DNA from: Paludibacteraceae bacterium
Lineage (GTDB): Bacteria; Bacteroidota; Bacteroidia; Bacteroidales; Paludibacteraceae
NCBI GenBank assembly: GCA_017417025.1
Contig: JAFPZY010000042.1
Coordinates: 1 to 64,000, forward strand
Direction: 5' to 3'
DNA length: 64,000 bases
Numbering within the stretch: position 1 is the stretch's first letter; each line of letters starts with the position of its first letter. Position numbers and translations under genes: made by a program. This document shows positions 16,781 through 25,577 of the stretch, in pieces. Below the pieces are notes generated by a model. It worked only from the letters and a program-made list of their open reading frames with translations. It was not told the DNA's origin and did not search any database.

Positions 16781-19751
16781 ACCACGTCACTCGTTTGTTG
16801 GTGTTGTCGGCGGAGTTCTTGTCGTACTTCAGGTCTTTGAGCATGCTCGCGTTCACGCCGATGTGGAACGTGTAGCTCTTGTACGGGCCGAAAGGCACAA
16901 AGCTTGCCGACATGTTCCAGCAGTGCAGGTCGCGGCTCACTGTGAAGTTGGTGTACGACACTTTCATTGCCGTGAAGTCGATGTTGGTGGAGGCGGTCAT
17001 CTTCCACCCGCTGCCTAACGCTATTGTGCCCGACAGCGACATGGCGTGCTTGATGCCCATCTTCGGGTACATCTTGTCGTAGTCGAAGCCCCCCACTTGT
17101 GTGTAGTAGATGCTGTAGCCTATGTTCAGGTTCCACGGGATTTCGGTCTTCACGTAGTCTTCGTCGCGGCTGTCGGTTTCCTCGGCGTGGCTGTGTGTGT
17201 GCCGGTGCCGCTTGCCGTTGTTTATTGTCCCGTCCTCGTTCACCACGAGCGGGTCAAGGTTGTCCTCCTCTTCTTCTTCGTGCTTGCCGTTCTTTTTCTT
17301 GTCGCGGTTGAACCATTGTTTTATCTTCTGGTTGTTCAGCGTGTAGCTTATGCTGAAGCTTGTGCCGAGGAAGTGCGGAAAGCGGTGGTTGTGCCAGTAC
17401 TGCTTGTTGGTCCTCACAGGCTGGCCGGCCGCGTTCAGCTCGTACATGTACGGGTCGAACTGCCCGCTCAGGTTGATGGTGTAGTTCACCACCGGAATCT
17501 TCAGCCTTAGTTGCACGTTGAAGTTCTCCCAGTTCATCGAGTCGGCGGCGAAGTTGTAGCCGCCCGATATGCCGAAGTTGTCTATCACGCTGTACACTTT
17601 GTATGCCGCCTTGCCTGTGGTGTCTTTGTCGTTCCGCACTTTGACCTCTATGTTGTTCTGCAGTCCGAAGTGCAGGCTGGCGTTCAGTCCTCGTGCCGCG
17701 TTGCCGTACAGACCGTTGCTGAAGCGGGAGTAGGTGTTGGTCTGGTACATTGGCACTCCTGCTGCGTCCAGGCGCGGCATCTTCAGTCCTGTTGCGGCAT
17801 CGATGGAGTCGCTGTAGAGCGGCTGGTCGTAGCTGCCGTAGTAGCCCCAGAACGACTTGCCGAAGTCGGGGTGGTAGTTCACGCTCAGTTCCGGTGTCAG
17901 AACGTGGCGGAAGCGGTCCACTTTGTTGCCGAACAGCTTGCGAACGGGCGTGTAGAAACCATAGAGCTTGGTTGATAGGCGGAGGCTGGCATTGAAGTCG
18001 AAGACGTTGTAGAACCCGTTCACCGTGTCGCGCTGCAGGCTTTGCGTCTCGTTGTTCCAGCTCTGGTCGATGCGGCTGAAGTACATGCGGTCGGTCATGC
18101 TGAAGGTGGGCGTGATGCTCAGGTACTTCAGCACTGTCCATGTCGCGCTGATGGGCACGGAGTGCTTCAGCCCGGTGCGCCAGTCGCGCAGGAAGTCCGA
18201 CTTGAAGAACAGGCGCTCCTTGATGTTGCTCACCGAAATCTTTGCGTTGCCGGAGTAGGAGAGTTTTATCTTCTCGTACCAGCGCTCTTTGCCCGTCCTC
18301 ACTTTCCGCTTGAACGGATATACCGAACTCATGTTCACGCTCAGGTCGGGCAGGGTGGCGGTAATGGTGGAGTCTCTTGTCTGTTGGCTGAGCAGTGCGC
18401 TCAGGCTGACTGTCCACGGGCTGTTGGGGAAGCGCTGCGTGTAGTTTATGCTGCTTGATTTGGTGTTCTCCGAGTTGAGGCGGCTGTTGTAGTAGCTGTT
18501 GATGTTGCTTCGGTTGTATCCGCTTGTGGTGAGGTTCACGCTTGCGGAGAAGTTGTTGTAAGGGTTGGCTTTCGCGTCCTGCTGGTGGGTCCATGCAATG
18601 CGCAGGTTGGTGCCGACCCTGTAGTCGGGCAGACCTTTGTCACCTGTAACGTCGTTGCGGTAGTTGATGTTGATGCTGCCGCGGAACTTGTAGCGCTTCA
18701 CGTAGTTGGCATTGGCGTACAGCGCCCATGTCCCGCGCGAATAGATGTCGCCGGTGACCTCAAGGTCAATGTAGTCGTTGATGGCGAAGTAGTAGCCGAG
18801 ACCGCGCAGATAGAGTCCGCGCGAATAGTCGTCGCCGAAGGTCGGCATGATGAGTCCGCTCGCATACTTGGTGGAGAAGGGGAAGTAGCCAAACGGGATG
18901 AAGAGCGGAGTGGGGATGTCGCCAAGCACCATGTAGGCAGGGCCGGAAGCTATGTAGTCGCCAGGCTTTACTTTGGCTTTGGTGAGTTTGAGGTAGAAGT
19001 GCGGGTGGTCGTGCTGGTTGCAGGTTGTGTATTTGCCGCCTGCCATGGTGAGCACGTCGCCGTCGGTCTTTTTGGTGCGGTCGGCCACTATGTAGCCTTC
19101 GCCCTGCTCGGTGACAACGCCGCGTATATATCCTTTGCGGGTCTTGAGGTTGTAGTTTATTTCGTTGCTCTCGTAGCTGTCTTTGCCGTCCTTGAATACG
19201 GGTTTGCCCTTCACTTCCTCCTCTTGCTCGTCGTATCTCCCGCGCGCGTAGATGAGGCTGCTGTCAAGGTTGGCGCGTATGTAAGCGGAGGTCAGTTCCA
19301 TCTTCTGGTAATTGACTTTGCCGTCTCCGTGGAGCATTACCGTGCCGTTTGCCAGCAGCACTACCGAATCTTTTGCCGTGTATGATACCGGCGCGTCCAG
19401 TGCGCTTTGCTGCTTTGGCGCAGGCTTGACTTCTGCCGCTGCTATGGCAGCCGTATCAGCAGTCTGCGTGGCGGTAGTGTCAGCAGTCTGCGTGGCGGCC
19501 GTGTCCGCAGTCTGCGTGGCGGCCGTGTCCGTTGCTGAAGCTGCAATAGTGTCCGCTTTCAGCGTGGTGTTTGTTATGTCTGTCCGCAAACTGTCTGTCA
19601 TAGTAGTGTCCTTCCGCATGATTTCCGTAGTGCGCGCCGTGCCGTTGGCAATAGTGTCTGTAACGGCGGCCGACCCGCAGAGCGGCCATGCTGCCAAAAG
19701 CAGTAATATCGTTATATGTGCGTATATATATGTGCGCATACGCGCGTGCAT
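16776..19751 (-). CDS. lptD: LPS-assembly outer-membrane protein LptD
   Basis: 991 residues. Signal peptide (ITILLLLAAWPLCGSA), then a Thr/Ala/Asp-rich linker with three and a half copies of an eight-residue TADTAATQ unit (about residues 74-103). An OstA-like jelly-roll follows (KDSVVLLANGTVMLHGDGKV, YYNLKT-type strands, TTCNQHDHPHFYLK), then a large beta-barrel ending in a C-terminal Trp. It places lipopolysaccharide in the outer leaflet. Cys in TTCNQ is conserved in the Bacteroidetes form. The start could also be Met5. Divergent from pheS. Confidence 0.9.
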   Translation of the reverse strand: MHARMRTYIYAHITILLLLAAWPLCGSAAVTDTIANGTARTTEIMRKDTTMTDSLRTDITNTTLKADTIAASATDTAATQTADTAATQTADTTATQTADTAAIAAAEVKPAPKQQSALDAPVSYTAKDSVVLLANGTVMLHGDGKVNYQKMELTSAYIRANLDSSLIYARGRYDEQEEEVKGKPVFKDGKDSYESNEINYNLKTRKGYIRGVVTEQGEGYIVADRTKKTDGDVLTMAGGKYTTCNQHDHPHFYLKLTKAKVKPGDYIASGPAYMVLGDIPTPLFIPFGYFPFSTKYASGLIMPTFGDDYSRGLYLRGLGYYFAINDYIDLEVTGDIYSRGTWALYANANYVKRYKFRGSININYRNDVTGDKGLPDYRVGTNLRIAWTHQQDAKANPYNNFSASVNLTTSGYNRSNINSYYNSRLNSENTKSSSINYTQRFPNSPWTVSLSALLSQQTRDSTITATLPDLSVNMSSVYPFKRKVRTGKERWYEKIKLSYSGNAKISVSNIKERLFFKSDFLRDWRTGLKHSVPISATWTVLKYLSITPTFSMTDRMYFSRIDQSWNNETQSLQRDTVNGFYNVFDFNASLRLSTKLYGFYTPVRKLFGNKVDRFRHVLTPELSVNYHPDFGKSFWGYYGSYDQPLYSDSIDAATGLKMPRLDAAGVPMYQTNTYSRFSNGLYGNAARGLNASLHFGLQNNIEVKVRNDKDTTGKAAYKVYSVIDNFGISGGYNFAADSMNWENFNVQLRLKIPVVNYTINLSGQFDPYMYELNAAGQPVRTNKQYWHNHRFPHFLGTSFSISYTLNNQKIKQWFNRDKKKNGKHEEEEEDNLDPLVVNEDGTINNGKRHRHTHSHAEETDSRDEDYVKTEIPWNLNIGYSIYYTQVGGFDYDKMYPKMGIKHAMSLSGTIALGSGWKMTASTNIDFTAMKVSYTNFTVSRDLHCWNMSASFVPFGPYKSYTFHIGVNASMLKDLKYDKNSADNTNKRVTWW
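19459..19530. repeat. 24-base tandem repeat inside lptD
   Basis: Three units of 24 bases (19459, 19483, 19507), preceded by a partial one. They encode TADTAATQ repeats in the periplasmic linker. Units 2 and 3 are identical, which suggests recent copy-number change. Confidence 0.9.
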
Positions 19752-19767
19752 CCGTATAAAAAGCCTG

Positions 19768-19799
19768 CAAAATTACTGCTTTTCTTTTATATATGCAAA
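19768..19799 (-). promoter_or_regulatory. lptD promoter
   Basis: Minus strand TTTG (19796-19799), 20 bases, TAATTTTG (19768-19775). The leader would be only about ten bases. Confidence 0.7.
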
Positions 19800-19824
19800 T
19801 TTTATGCGCTTTTTTGCAAATAAA

Positions 19825-19856
19825 TTTGCATGTTCCCCGTCTTTTCCGTACCTTTG
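19825..19856 (+). promoter_or_regulatory. pheS promoter
   Basis: TTTG (19825-19828), 20 bases, TACCTTTG (19849-19856). Divergent from the lptD promoter 26 bases away. Confidence 0.78.
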
Positions 19857-19909
19857 CACGCAATTTTACAACTTACCAACAATGCGGGGCGCAAAAGCCC
19901 CTTATCGCA

Positions 19910-20977
19910 ATGACACTGAATGAACGTATAGCCGAACTTACGGCAAAAGTGGAAGAGATGAAAGCCGCCAATCAGGAAGAACTGGAGGCTCTGCGTATCA
20001 AATATCTTTCAAAGAAAGGGGAGATAAGCGAACTGTTCAACGAGTTCCGTGCCGTCTCCAAAGAGGAGAAAGCCGCTTTAGGGCAGCCCCTCAACCGCCT
20101 CCGCCAGATGGCAGAGCAGCGCATGACGGAGCTGAAAGAGGCTGTTGCCGCCGTTGCCGAATCGGCAGTGGTGCGCGACGACCTTACACGCACTCCTGAC
20201 CCGATGGCACTCGGAGCAAGACACCCCTTGTCGCTTGTACGCGAGCAGATAATCGACATCTTCTCGCGCATAGGCTTCACGGTGGCTGACGGCCCCGAAG
20301 TGGAGGACGACAAACACGTGTTCGGCATGCTGAATTTCGCACCCGAGCACCCTGCCCGCGACATGCAGGACACTTTCTTCGTCGAGAAGGAGGACGGCGT
20401 GCAGAAACCCACTGATATACTGCTGCGTACACACACTTCGAGTGTGCAGACAAGGGTGATGACGGAGTTTGCGAAGCGGTTGCGCAACGGTGAGGACGGT
20501 GCTATTCGTGTGCTGTGCCCGGGGCGCGTTTATCGCAACGAGGCTATCTCTGCACGCGCGCACTGCTTCTTCCACCAGGTGGAGGGCTTGTATATCGACA
20601 AGAACGTCAGTTTCGCCGACCTGAGGCAGGCGCTGCTGTACTTCGCCAAAGAGATGTTCGGCGAGGGGACTGACATACGTCTGCGTCCGTCGTACTTCCC
20701 CTTTACGGAGCCGAGTGCGGAGATGGACATATCGTGCGACATCTGCGGCGGCAAAGGCTGCGCGTTCTGCAAAGGCACAGGCTGGGTGGAGATTCTGGGT
20801 TGCGGCATGGTGGACCCCAACGTACTGGAAGCCTGCGGCATAGACAGCAAGGTTTATTCCGGCTACGCTTTCGGCATGGGCGTTGAGCGCATTGCAAACC
20901 TGAAATACCGCGTCAAAGACCTGCGTCTGTTCTCGGAGAACGACGTGCGCTTCCTCCGCCAGTTCGAAAGCTGCTGA
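19910..20977 (+). CDS. pheS: Phenylalanyl-tRNA synthetase alpha subunit
   Basis: Charges tRNA-Phe together with PheT. 355 residues from MTLNERIAEL. Earlier in-frame codons lie before or inside the promoter, so the first good start is at 19910. The N-terminal coiled coil is followed by the class II core: motif 2 in CPGRVYRNEAISARAHCFFH, the FTEPSAEMDI phenylalanine pocket and motif 3 GMGVERIANLKY. A CxxC-GxGCxxCxGxG-like insert (CDICGGKGCAFCKGTG) is present, as in many Bacteroidetes PheS. pheT is not adjacent. A strong terminator follows. Confidence 0.97.
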   Translation: MTLNERIAELTAKVEEMKAANQEELEALRIKYLSKKGEISELFNEFRAVSKEEKAALGQPLNRLRQMAEQRMTELKEAVAAVAESAVVRDDLTRTPDPMALGARHPLSLVREQIIDIFSRIGFTVADGPEVEDDKHVFGMLNFAPEHPARDMQDTFFVEKEDGVQKPTDILLRTHTSSVQTRVMTEFAKRLRNGEDGAIRVLCPGRVYRNEAISARAHCFFHQVEGLYIDKNVSFADLRQALLYFAKEMFGEGTDIRLRPSYFPFTEPSAEMDISCDICGGKGCAFCKGTGWVEILGCGMVDPNVLEACGIDSKVYSGYAFGMGVERIANLKYRVKDLRLFSENDVRFLRQFESC

Positions 20978-21040
20978 ACGTTTGGCAACGACGAACAGGC
21001 AAGCTTGCAAAAGCGGACAGGCAAACGCAAAGGACATAAG

Positions 21041-21079
21041 AAAAACAATACGGACCAGCGATGAGTCCGTATTGTTTTT
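21041..21079 (+). terminator. Rho-independent terminator after pheS
   Basis: A perfect 15-base stem, AAAAACAATACGGAC (21041-21055) with GTCCGTATTGTTTTT (21065-21079), and a nine-base loop. The flanking A and T runs make it bidirectional, so it could also stop transcription of the convergent secreted-protein gene. Confidence 0.92.
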
Positions 21080-21102
21080 GGTCTGTAAAACAGGTGGTTA
21101 GT

Positions 21103-21192
21103 GCACTTGTGCAACTATGTATCAGCGCACTTGTGCATCTATGTATCAGCGCACTTGTGCACTTCCACACTTGCTTTTAGCGCACTTGTGTG
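21103..21192. repeat. 24-base tandem repeats at the 3' end of the secreted-protein gene
   Basis: Two 24-base units (21103-21126, 21127-21150) and a diverged third. Each contains GCGCACTTGTG, which is also the complement of the last codons of the neighbouring minus-strand gene (21179-21189). Confidence 0.85.
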
Positions 21193-22166
21193 CCTGTTGC
21201 GTCATAAATCTTGCCGTCGGCGGAGATGATGCGCATTGTGCCGTTGCTGATGACTTTCTTTATCTGCATGGCGGTGGTTTCATCAATGGCAGTTGAAGAT
21301 TTTGCAGCACCGATTTCAACAGTTACAGACTGACCTTTGGAGTTGGTGGCATTGATGACAATGCGGACTTTGCCGTTCTCGTTGGTGACGGTGGCAGTGC
21401 CGGAGGTGATGAACCATTCTTGTTCTATTTCAGTTTTGGCATCATTGAGAGTGGCAACAAACGATGGGACAAAGTTGTATTTGCCACCCTGCATTACTTC
21501 ACCGGGTGATGCCTGCATTGTGCCGGCAGCATCGGTGTTGTTGATAGTGTATGTGCCCGCAGGAATAGTGATGTCAGGGTCAATGGCATTGACATAGAAT
21601 ACAAGGTCGATATATTTATTGTCAGTGCTGCTTCCGAAGACAGAAATATATTTTTTGGTATCGAAATAATCGGTGTTGAAGATGAAGTCACCTGCTTTTA
21701 ACGAAGCAGCGAATGAGGTGGTCTCGTCAAAAGCGAAAGGATCGAAGTTGGTGATGTGGTAGATGGTATTGTCAGTGCCGAGCAGATAGAAGTCAAGGGT
21801 GAGGTAATCATCTTGACTTAGGATAGCGTTTCCCATGCCGTCTTGAATAGGGATTAACTCACCGTTTTTCTTAAGGTAGGTAAGCGAGCCGGGCTCCTCG
21901 GTGCTGATATAAACACTTTTGAATGTAGAGGAAACAGATGTGCCGGGTGCCACAAGCTGGAACGAATAGTTGTCGGAAGCGGTGCCTGCAACAAACCAGT
22001 ATGCAGGGTCTGACTTGGTCTGGTCTTCAAAATTAGTGAAACCGGTGATGGAGAGTTCCACCATATCACCGTCAGCAACAGCCGCCATTTGTTTCGGAAC
22101 AATGGCGTAAAGCGGGAGAATGCCTGTAAAAAGGGCAAGAATGAAGGGGATAAGTTTTTGTTTCAT
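21177..22166 (-). CDS. Secreted protein with short C-terminal NG-DG-GT tail
   Basis: 329 residues with a clear signal peptide (LIPFILALFTGILPLYA). The rest is beta-rich with no recognised catalytic motif; it includes three stretches of the kind AGDFIFNTDYF and PAGTYTINN. The end, KKVISNGTMRIISADGKIYD then ATGTQVR, resembles the last segment of Bacteroidales surface-protein C-termini. It is similar in pattern to the end of the 692-residue protein at 32.6 kb. It is probably exported, perhaps by the type IX system, but a full sorting domain is not evident. Confidence 0.65.
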   Translation of the reverse strand: MKQKLIPFILALFTGILPLYAIVPKQMAAVADGDMVELSITGFTNFEDQTKSDPAYWFVAGTASDNYSFQLVAPGTSVSSTFKSVYISTEEPGSLTYLKKNGELIPIQDGMGNAILSQDDYLTLDFYLLGTDNTIYHITNFDPFAFDETTSFAASLKAGDFIFNTDYFDTKKYISVFGSSTDNKYIDLVFYVNAIDPDITIPAGTYTINNTDAAGTMQASPGEVMQGGKYNFVPSFVATLNDAKTEIEQEWFITSGTATVTNENGKVRIVINATNSKGQSVTVEIGAAKSSTAIDETTAMQIKKVISNGTMRIISADGKIYDATGTQVR

Positions 22167-22194
22167 AGTTTTGTGTATTTAAGTGTATTATTTT

Positions 22195-22226
22195 GATACT
22201 GCCTGACTTTGCGGTCAGGCAGTATC
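22195..22226. terminator. Stem-loop between two secreted-protein genes
   Basis: A perfect 13-base stem (22195-22207 with 22214-22226) and six-base loop. On the minus strand it follows the beta-helix gene by about 70 bases, but no U-run follows. It could be a terminator, a processing site or an mRNA stabiliser. Confidence 0.6.
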
Positions 22227-22293
22227 CTGCTGGTTATTTGTTCGTTATGCCGGCAGCAGTCATGCTGCAGGTCATAGTATTAAGGTTGCTGCA

Positions 22294-23823
22294 TCAGGGG
22301 CGCTGGGCACCGTAGTTGGCTTTTGCACCGAAGAGCTTGAGGGCTTTGTCGAAGTTGTAGCGGTTGCCGTACATGGAGACACGGCGAACCTCGCTGCCCT
22401 GCATGTTCTGCCCTGTTGCCTGGCGGAACATGTTAGAAGCCGAATTGGGGTTGAAGTTCTGTGACTGGGCAATGACTTTCAGGTTGGCGAAAGCCTCGAG
22501 GTAGTCCTTGTCGAAAGCATTGATGACCGCGTCACCGGCAGGCAGTTCGAGGTTGTTTTCCGCCTTTGGGAGGGTCTTTTCGTCCACCATCTCCTCAATG
22601 TCGGTGCACTTGACGTTGGTCCACTTGCCTCCGCCCTTAGAGGGGAGCTGCAGGTCGGCAGCGTTGAGGAAATAATAGTTGTCGTAGAGGTTGGTAATGC
22701 GTTTGGCTTCGATAGGAGCGTCGGGGCCCGAGAGTGCGTGTGTGCGTGCCACAGCCGCGTAGTTGTTGCCCACGAAGAGGTTGTGGTGTACATCGGCACT
22801 GATGAGCGTCATAAACTCGAATCCGTACCCCATGTCTTCCATGTATTTGTCGCGGCACCAGCTGAATGCGATGGTGTTGTGGTGGAAATTGATGTGCGAT
22901 GCTTCTCCGTTTTTGTCACCCCCGCTCACACGACAACCTGCATAGCGGTTGGAGACAAAGACGTTGTTGCAAATTTCGACTTCCCCGCAACGCGAGCCGA
23001 ACTGTATTCCGAACTGTGTGCAGTTGGCAATCAGGCAGTTACGGATAATCACATTACCGGCAATCCAGCCGTCAGAATGGAATCCGCTGTGTTCTATTTG
23101 TGGCGGAATAGCATCTTCCATGCGTCCTGTTTCGAATGCAGCAGACGGGCATCCGAAGCGCTCATCTTCCGGTTTGGCGGGTTTGTAGAAGTTCTCCAGA
23201 CCCATATCCAGCATTATGCCGTCGATGATAAGAGTGCCTTTTGGCTTTTTGGCCATCACGTCGTCCAGGTCGCGTGTTGTATGAATCAAAGCCTTGCTGC
23301 CGTTGGTTCCCCGCTGCTCTTCTCCCGGCTGTATGCGTGTGATGTACTTGAGCGGGTCACGCTCGGTGAAGTCGGCATTCCAGCCGCCTTCGATGGTGAT
23401 GAAGTTGCTGATTTCGATGTATCCCTGGTTGGTGTAGCCGAGGAAGTTACCTTCGCTTATGCGCACGATGGCACCATCTTCCTTGTTCTCTTTGATGGTG
23501 TTGAGGACGGCCTGCACGTCTTTTTTGGCAGTGGCGGGCGAGAGTCCGTCCGCACCGCGTGCGGCACCATTCTTGCTGACGTAATAGACTTTGCCGTTGT
23601 TGGGATTGGCAGTGCGTGTTGCGGCAGCCGACGACTGACTCTGCTGCTGCGGAGCAGCCTGCTGCTGTGTTTTCGGCTGTGACTGCGTAGAAGACTGCTG
23701 CTTCTCCTGCGTTGAGGTCTGCACCTGCTCGCTGATGGCATTGCCGAGCTTCTTCAGGAACTGCGCGTTGGCAGGCATAAAGAGCAGGCCTGCCAGCAGT
23801 AAAGATGAAAGAATTTTTTTCAT
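22294..23823 (-). CDS. Secreted right-handed beta-helix protein
   Basis: 509 residues. Signal peptide (LSSLLLAGLLFMPANA), a Gln/Ser-rich low-complexity linker (about residues 33-75), then a parallel beta-helix of the pectate-lyase/DUF1565 type. Its typical opening is GKVYYVSKNGAARGADGLSP and its coil repeats include NVIIRNCLIANCTQFGIQ and VEICNNVFVSNRYAG. Such folds bind or cleave polysaccharides; no catalytic set could be identified. It follows the kinase-like gene by 19 bases and probably shares the promoter at 24511-24542. Confidence 0.75.
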   Translation of the reverse strand: MKKILSSLLLAGLLFMPANAQFLKKLGNAISEQVQTSTQEKQQSSTQSQPKTQQQAAPQQQSQSSAAATRTANPNNGKVYYVSKNGAARGADGLSPATAKKDVQAVLNTIKENKEDGAIVRISEGNFLGYTNQGYIEISNFITIEGGWNADFTERDPLKYITRIQPGEEQRGTNGSKALIHTTRDLDDVMAKKPKGTLIIDGIMLDMGLENFYKPAKPEDERFGCPSAAFETGRMEDAIPPQIEHSGFHSDGWIAGNVIIRNCLIANCTQFGIQFGSRCGEVEICNNVFVSNRYAGCRVSGGDKNGEASHINFHHNTIAFSWCRDKYMEDMGYGFEFMTLISADVHHNLFVGNNYAAVARTHALSGPDAPIEAKRITNLYDNYYFLNAADLQLPSKGGGKWTNVKCTDIEEMVDEKTLPKAENNLELPAGDAVINAFDKDYLEAFANLKVIAQSQNFNPNSASNMFRQATGQNMQGSEVRRVSMYGNRYNFDKALKLFGAKANYGAQRP

Positions 23824-23842
23824 AAATTAAACAATTTAGTTA

Positions 23843-24418
23843 TTAGGATTGGTTTTTCTTTTGTATTTCCGCGTCAATGACGAATATTGTTCCATCGGGT
23901 GAACTCAATACATTCTTGGGCTTGATGTCAGACAGGACAAACTCTTCGTTTTCAAATACGCCATCCTCTTTTGTTTGGCAGAAGCCTTTTGAAAGCATAT
24001 ATTCCGCTATTTCCTCCTCTTTTGCAAAACCGGCATTGGGTACAAACGGCTGTGCAAAAACAGGATAGACATTGGTTCTGCTCATCACATGGAAGCCGAC
24101 AAAGCGCATCGGTGTTGCGCGGAAAAGGGTATTGTAGCAATCTATCCGCTCAAGCAGTTTCAGTATATCACCGCCTGTATGCACAAGCGTATTCATTTTA
24201 TAAACGACATTCAGCAACGGGTCTATCCAATTTTCACATTCATTCCCGCTTTGGAAGAGCAACAGGTGCCTTTCTTTAGCAAAGGTGCCGAACATGTCTA
24301 TGATACGGCTATTTGCCACAGCCCAATCGTATGCAGCAGGGTGCTGCGCGAAGCGGTCAAGCCCTATGAGCGACTGTTGTAGGCTTGGTGCATTTGCCTG
24401 TGGTGCTGAATCTCCCAT
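23843..24418 (-). CDS. Protein-kinase-like protein of the polyvalent-protein type
   Basis: 191 residues. The C-terminal part has a kinase-like active-site order: LSDIKPKNVL (Asp and Asn in the places of the catalytic loop) and then FVIDAEI (Asp in the place of DFG). The centre, FRATPMRFVGFHVMSRTNVYPVFAQPFVPNAG, resembles the putative kinase domain found in phage and plasmid polyvalent proteins. It has no N-terminal glycine-rich loop of the classical kind. It begins inside the preceding 42-codon frame and precedes the beta-helix gene. Function is inferred only from the fold. Confidence 0.6.
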   Translation of the reverse strand: MGDSAPQANAPSLQQSLIGLDRFAQHPAAYDWAVANSRIIDMFGTFAKERHLLLFQSGNECENWIDPLLNVVYKMNTLVHTGGDILKLLERIDCYNTLFRATPMRFVGFHVMSRTNVYPVFAQPFVPNAGFAKEEEIAEYMLSKGFCQTKEDGVFENEEFVLSDIKPKNVLSSPDGTIFVIDAEIQKKNQS

Positions 24419-24492
24419 TTGTAGTCAATAACACGGCTTGAGTAATCTGCAATATATTGCATTGCTCTCTGTTCGTTTTCTTGTGCCGACAT
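24364..24492 (-). CDS. Small 42-residue protein overlapping the kinase-like gene
   Basis: ATG at 24492 lies only about ten bases after the predicted transcription start, and the frame reads MSAQENEQRAMQYIADYSSR then a His/Gln-rich end. It overlaps the start of the kinase-like gene by 55 bases in another frame. It could be a leader peptide coupling translation, or the true N-terminus of the kinase-like protein with a frameshift near 24370-24420. Promoter placement makes translation from 24492 plausible. Confidence 0.5.
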   Translation of the reverse strand: MSAQENEQRAMQYIADYSSRVIDYKWEIQHHRQMHQAYNSRS

Positions 24493-24510
24493 GTTTTTAT
24501 AATTTGTGTG

Positions 24511-24542
24511 CAAAGGTACGAAATAAAATTGAAATATGCAAA
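24511..24542 (-). promoter_or_regulatory. Promoter of the kinase-like/beta-helix operon
   Basis: Minus strand TTTG (24539-24542), 20 bases, TACCTTTG (24511-24518). Confidence 0.75.
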
Positions 24543-24809
24543 TAAAAACGGGAAAAAATATAAAAAAACATGAGGAAAACATGAGAAAAATATGAGAAAA
24601 ATATGAGAAAGACGGGAGAAAGGCGGAAGAAAAACCGGAAAGAAACCGGAAAAAGAAGGAGTGTAAGTATTTGAGCGGTTTTTGTGACATTATGTCACAC
24701 GGAGATGACAGGGAGACGACTCGGAGACGACAGCAAGACACAAGCAAGAAAATGCGAGAAAAACCGAAAAGCAAAGTGTAAGCAAAACAGGCGAAAAAGT
24801 GACAATGTG
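24543..24809. other. Purine-rich intergenic region with palindrome
   Basis: A-rich short repeats (CATGAGAAAAATATGAGAAAAATATGAG type, then ACCGGAAAGAA units), and a perfect palindrome TGTGACAT-T-ATGTCACA at 24683-24699. A related half-match, TGACAATGTGTCA, lies at the pnuC stop. No gene is seen here. Confidence 0.6.
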
Positions 24810-25526
24810 TCAGGCGGAGCGGCGGCGCCAGACGATGTAGCCGTAGATGCAGTTGGCCGTCCAGAAAACATACTGCATGAGCATGCAGGCATTGCCCGCC
24901 TGCGCCCACAGGAGGATATAAAGGATGTCGATGGCAAACCATATATACCAGTGCTGGCGGTATGCCATGACCATGAGGACCTGTGCGGCAATGGCAGGAA
25001 CAGTGGTGAAGGCATCGAACCAGGGCTGTGTGTCGTCGGTGAAACGCGCGAGCATAAAGCCTGTAGCGGCAGAGCTGACAACCAGCACAACTGACAGCAA
25101 AAGAAAGAGTTGAGAACTCAACGAGCGGGTTTTGATGATGGAGTTATTGAATGAAGTAATGACGGATGAGTCGGCAGCGGGTGAGGCCTCTGTATCGGCT
25201 TTGGGGGTGACGGCGGCGGGATGTGTGCACCTGCGGCGCCAGACATAGATGCCGTAAAGCTGGCTGACAAAGTAGAAGCAGTTCATGGCAATGCCGGCAT
25301 AAAAACGCTCGAGCCAGCAGAGGTAGGTGTAAGTGATAATCTGTCCGAAGCCGAAGAAGAAAGTGAGGATACTGCCCTCGGAGCAGAGAACAACCGAGCA
25401 AATACCGAAAAGTCCGCTGACAAGCGACCAGGGATTGTCAGGAACAAGGACAAAAGTGACAACCTGAACGAGGAGGCCTGTCAGGAGAAAAATAGGGGTG
25501 AACAGATTGCTTTTGTTTATCAGCAT
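24810..25526 (-). CDS. pnuC: PnuC-family vitamin transporter
   Basis: 238 residues, seven hydrophobic segments, with a basic cytoplasmic loop (YVWRRRCTHPAA, about residue 95) enlarged by a low-complexity insertion. The PnuC signature is at the end of the protein: HWYIWFAIDILYILLWAQAG and WRRR at the C-terminus. PnuC carriers take up nicotinamide riboside; Bacteroidetes paralogues carry thiamine (PnuT), and no riboswitch or thiamine gene next door decides between them. The start lies at a TTGACAA heptad tract. Last gene of a minus-strand run from yigZ. Confidence 0.85.
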   Translation of the reverse strand: MLINKSNLFTPIFLLTGLLVQVVTFVLVPDNPWSLVSGLFGICSVVLCSEGSILTFFFGFGQIITYTYLCWLERFYAGIAMNCFYFVSQLYGIYVWRRRCTHPAAVTPKADTEASPAADSSVITSFNNSIIKTRSLSSQLFLLLSVVLVVSSAATGFMLARFTDDTQPWFDAFTTVPAIAAQVLMVMAYRQHWYIWFAIDILYILLWAQAGNACMLMQYVFWTANCIYGYIVWRRRSA

Positions 25527-25528
25527 TT

Positions 25529-25550
25529 AGATAATTGACAATTGATATTT
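25529..25550. repeat. TTGATAA/TTGACAA heptads before pnuC
   Basis: ATAATTGACAATTGATA heptad run, three bases from the pnuC ATG. Confidence 0.7.
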
Positions 25551-25577
25551 CGAGGTTATTGCAGTTGTTCCATACTC

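Noticed and set aside
22195..22226. tRNA or small RNA at the stem-loop
   Set aside because: Only a simple hairpin of 32 bases; no cloverleaf or conserved RNA sequence. No tRNA was found anywhere in the window.
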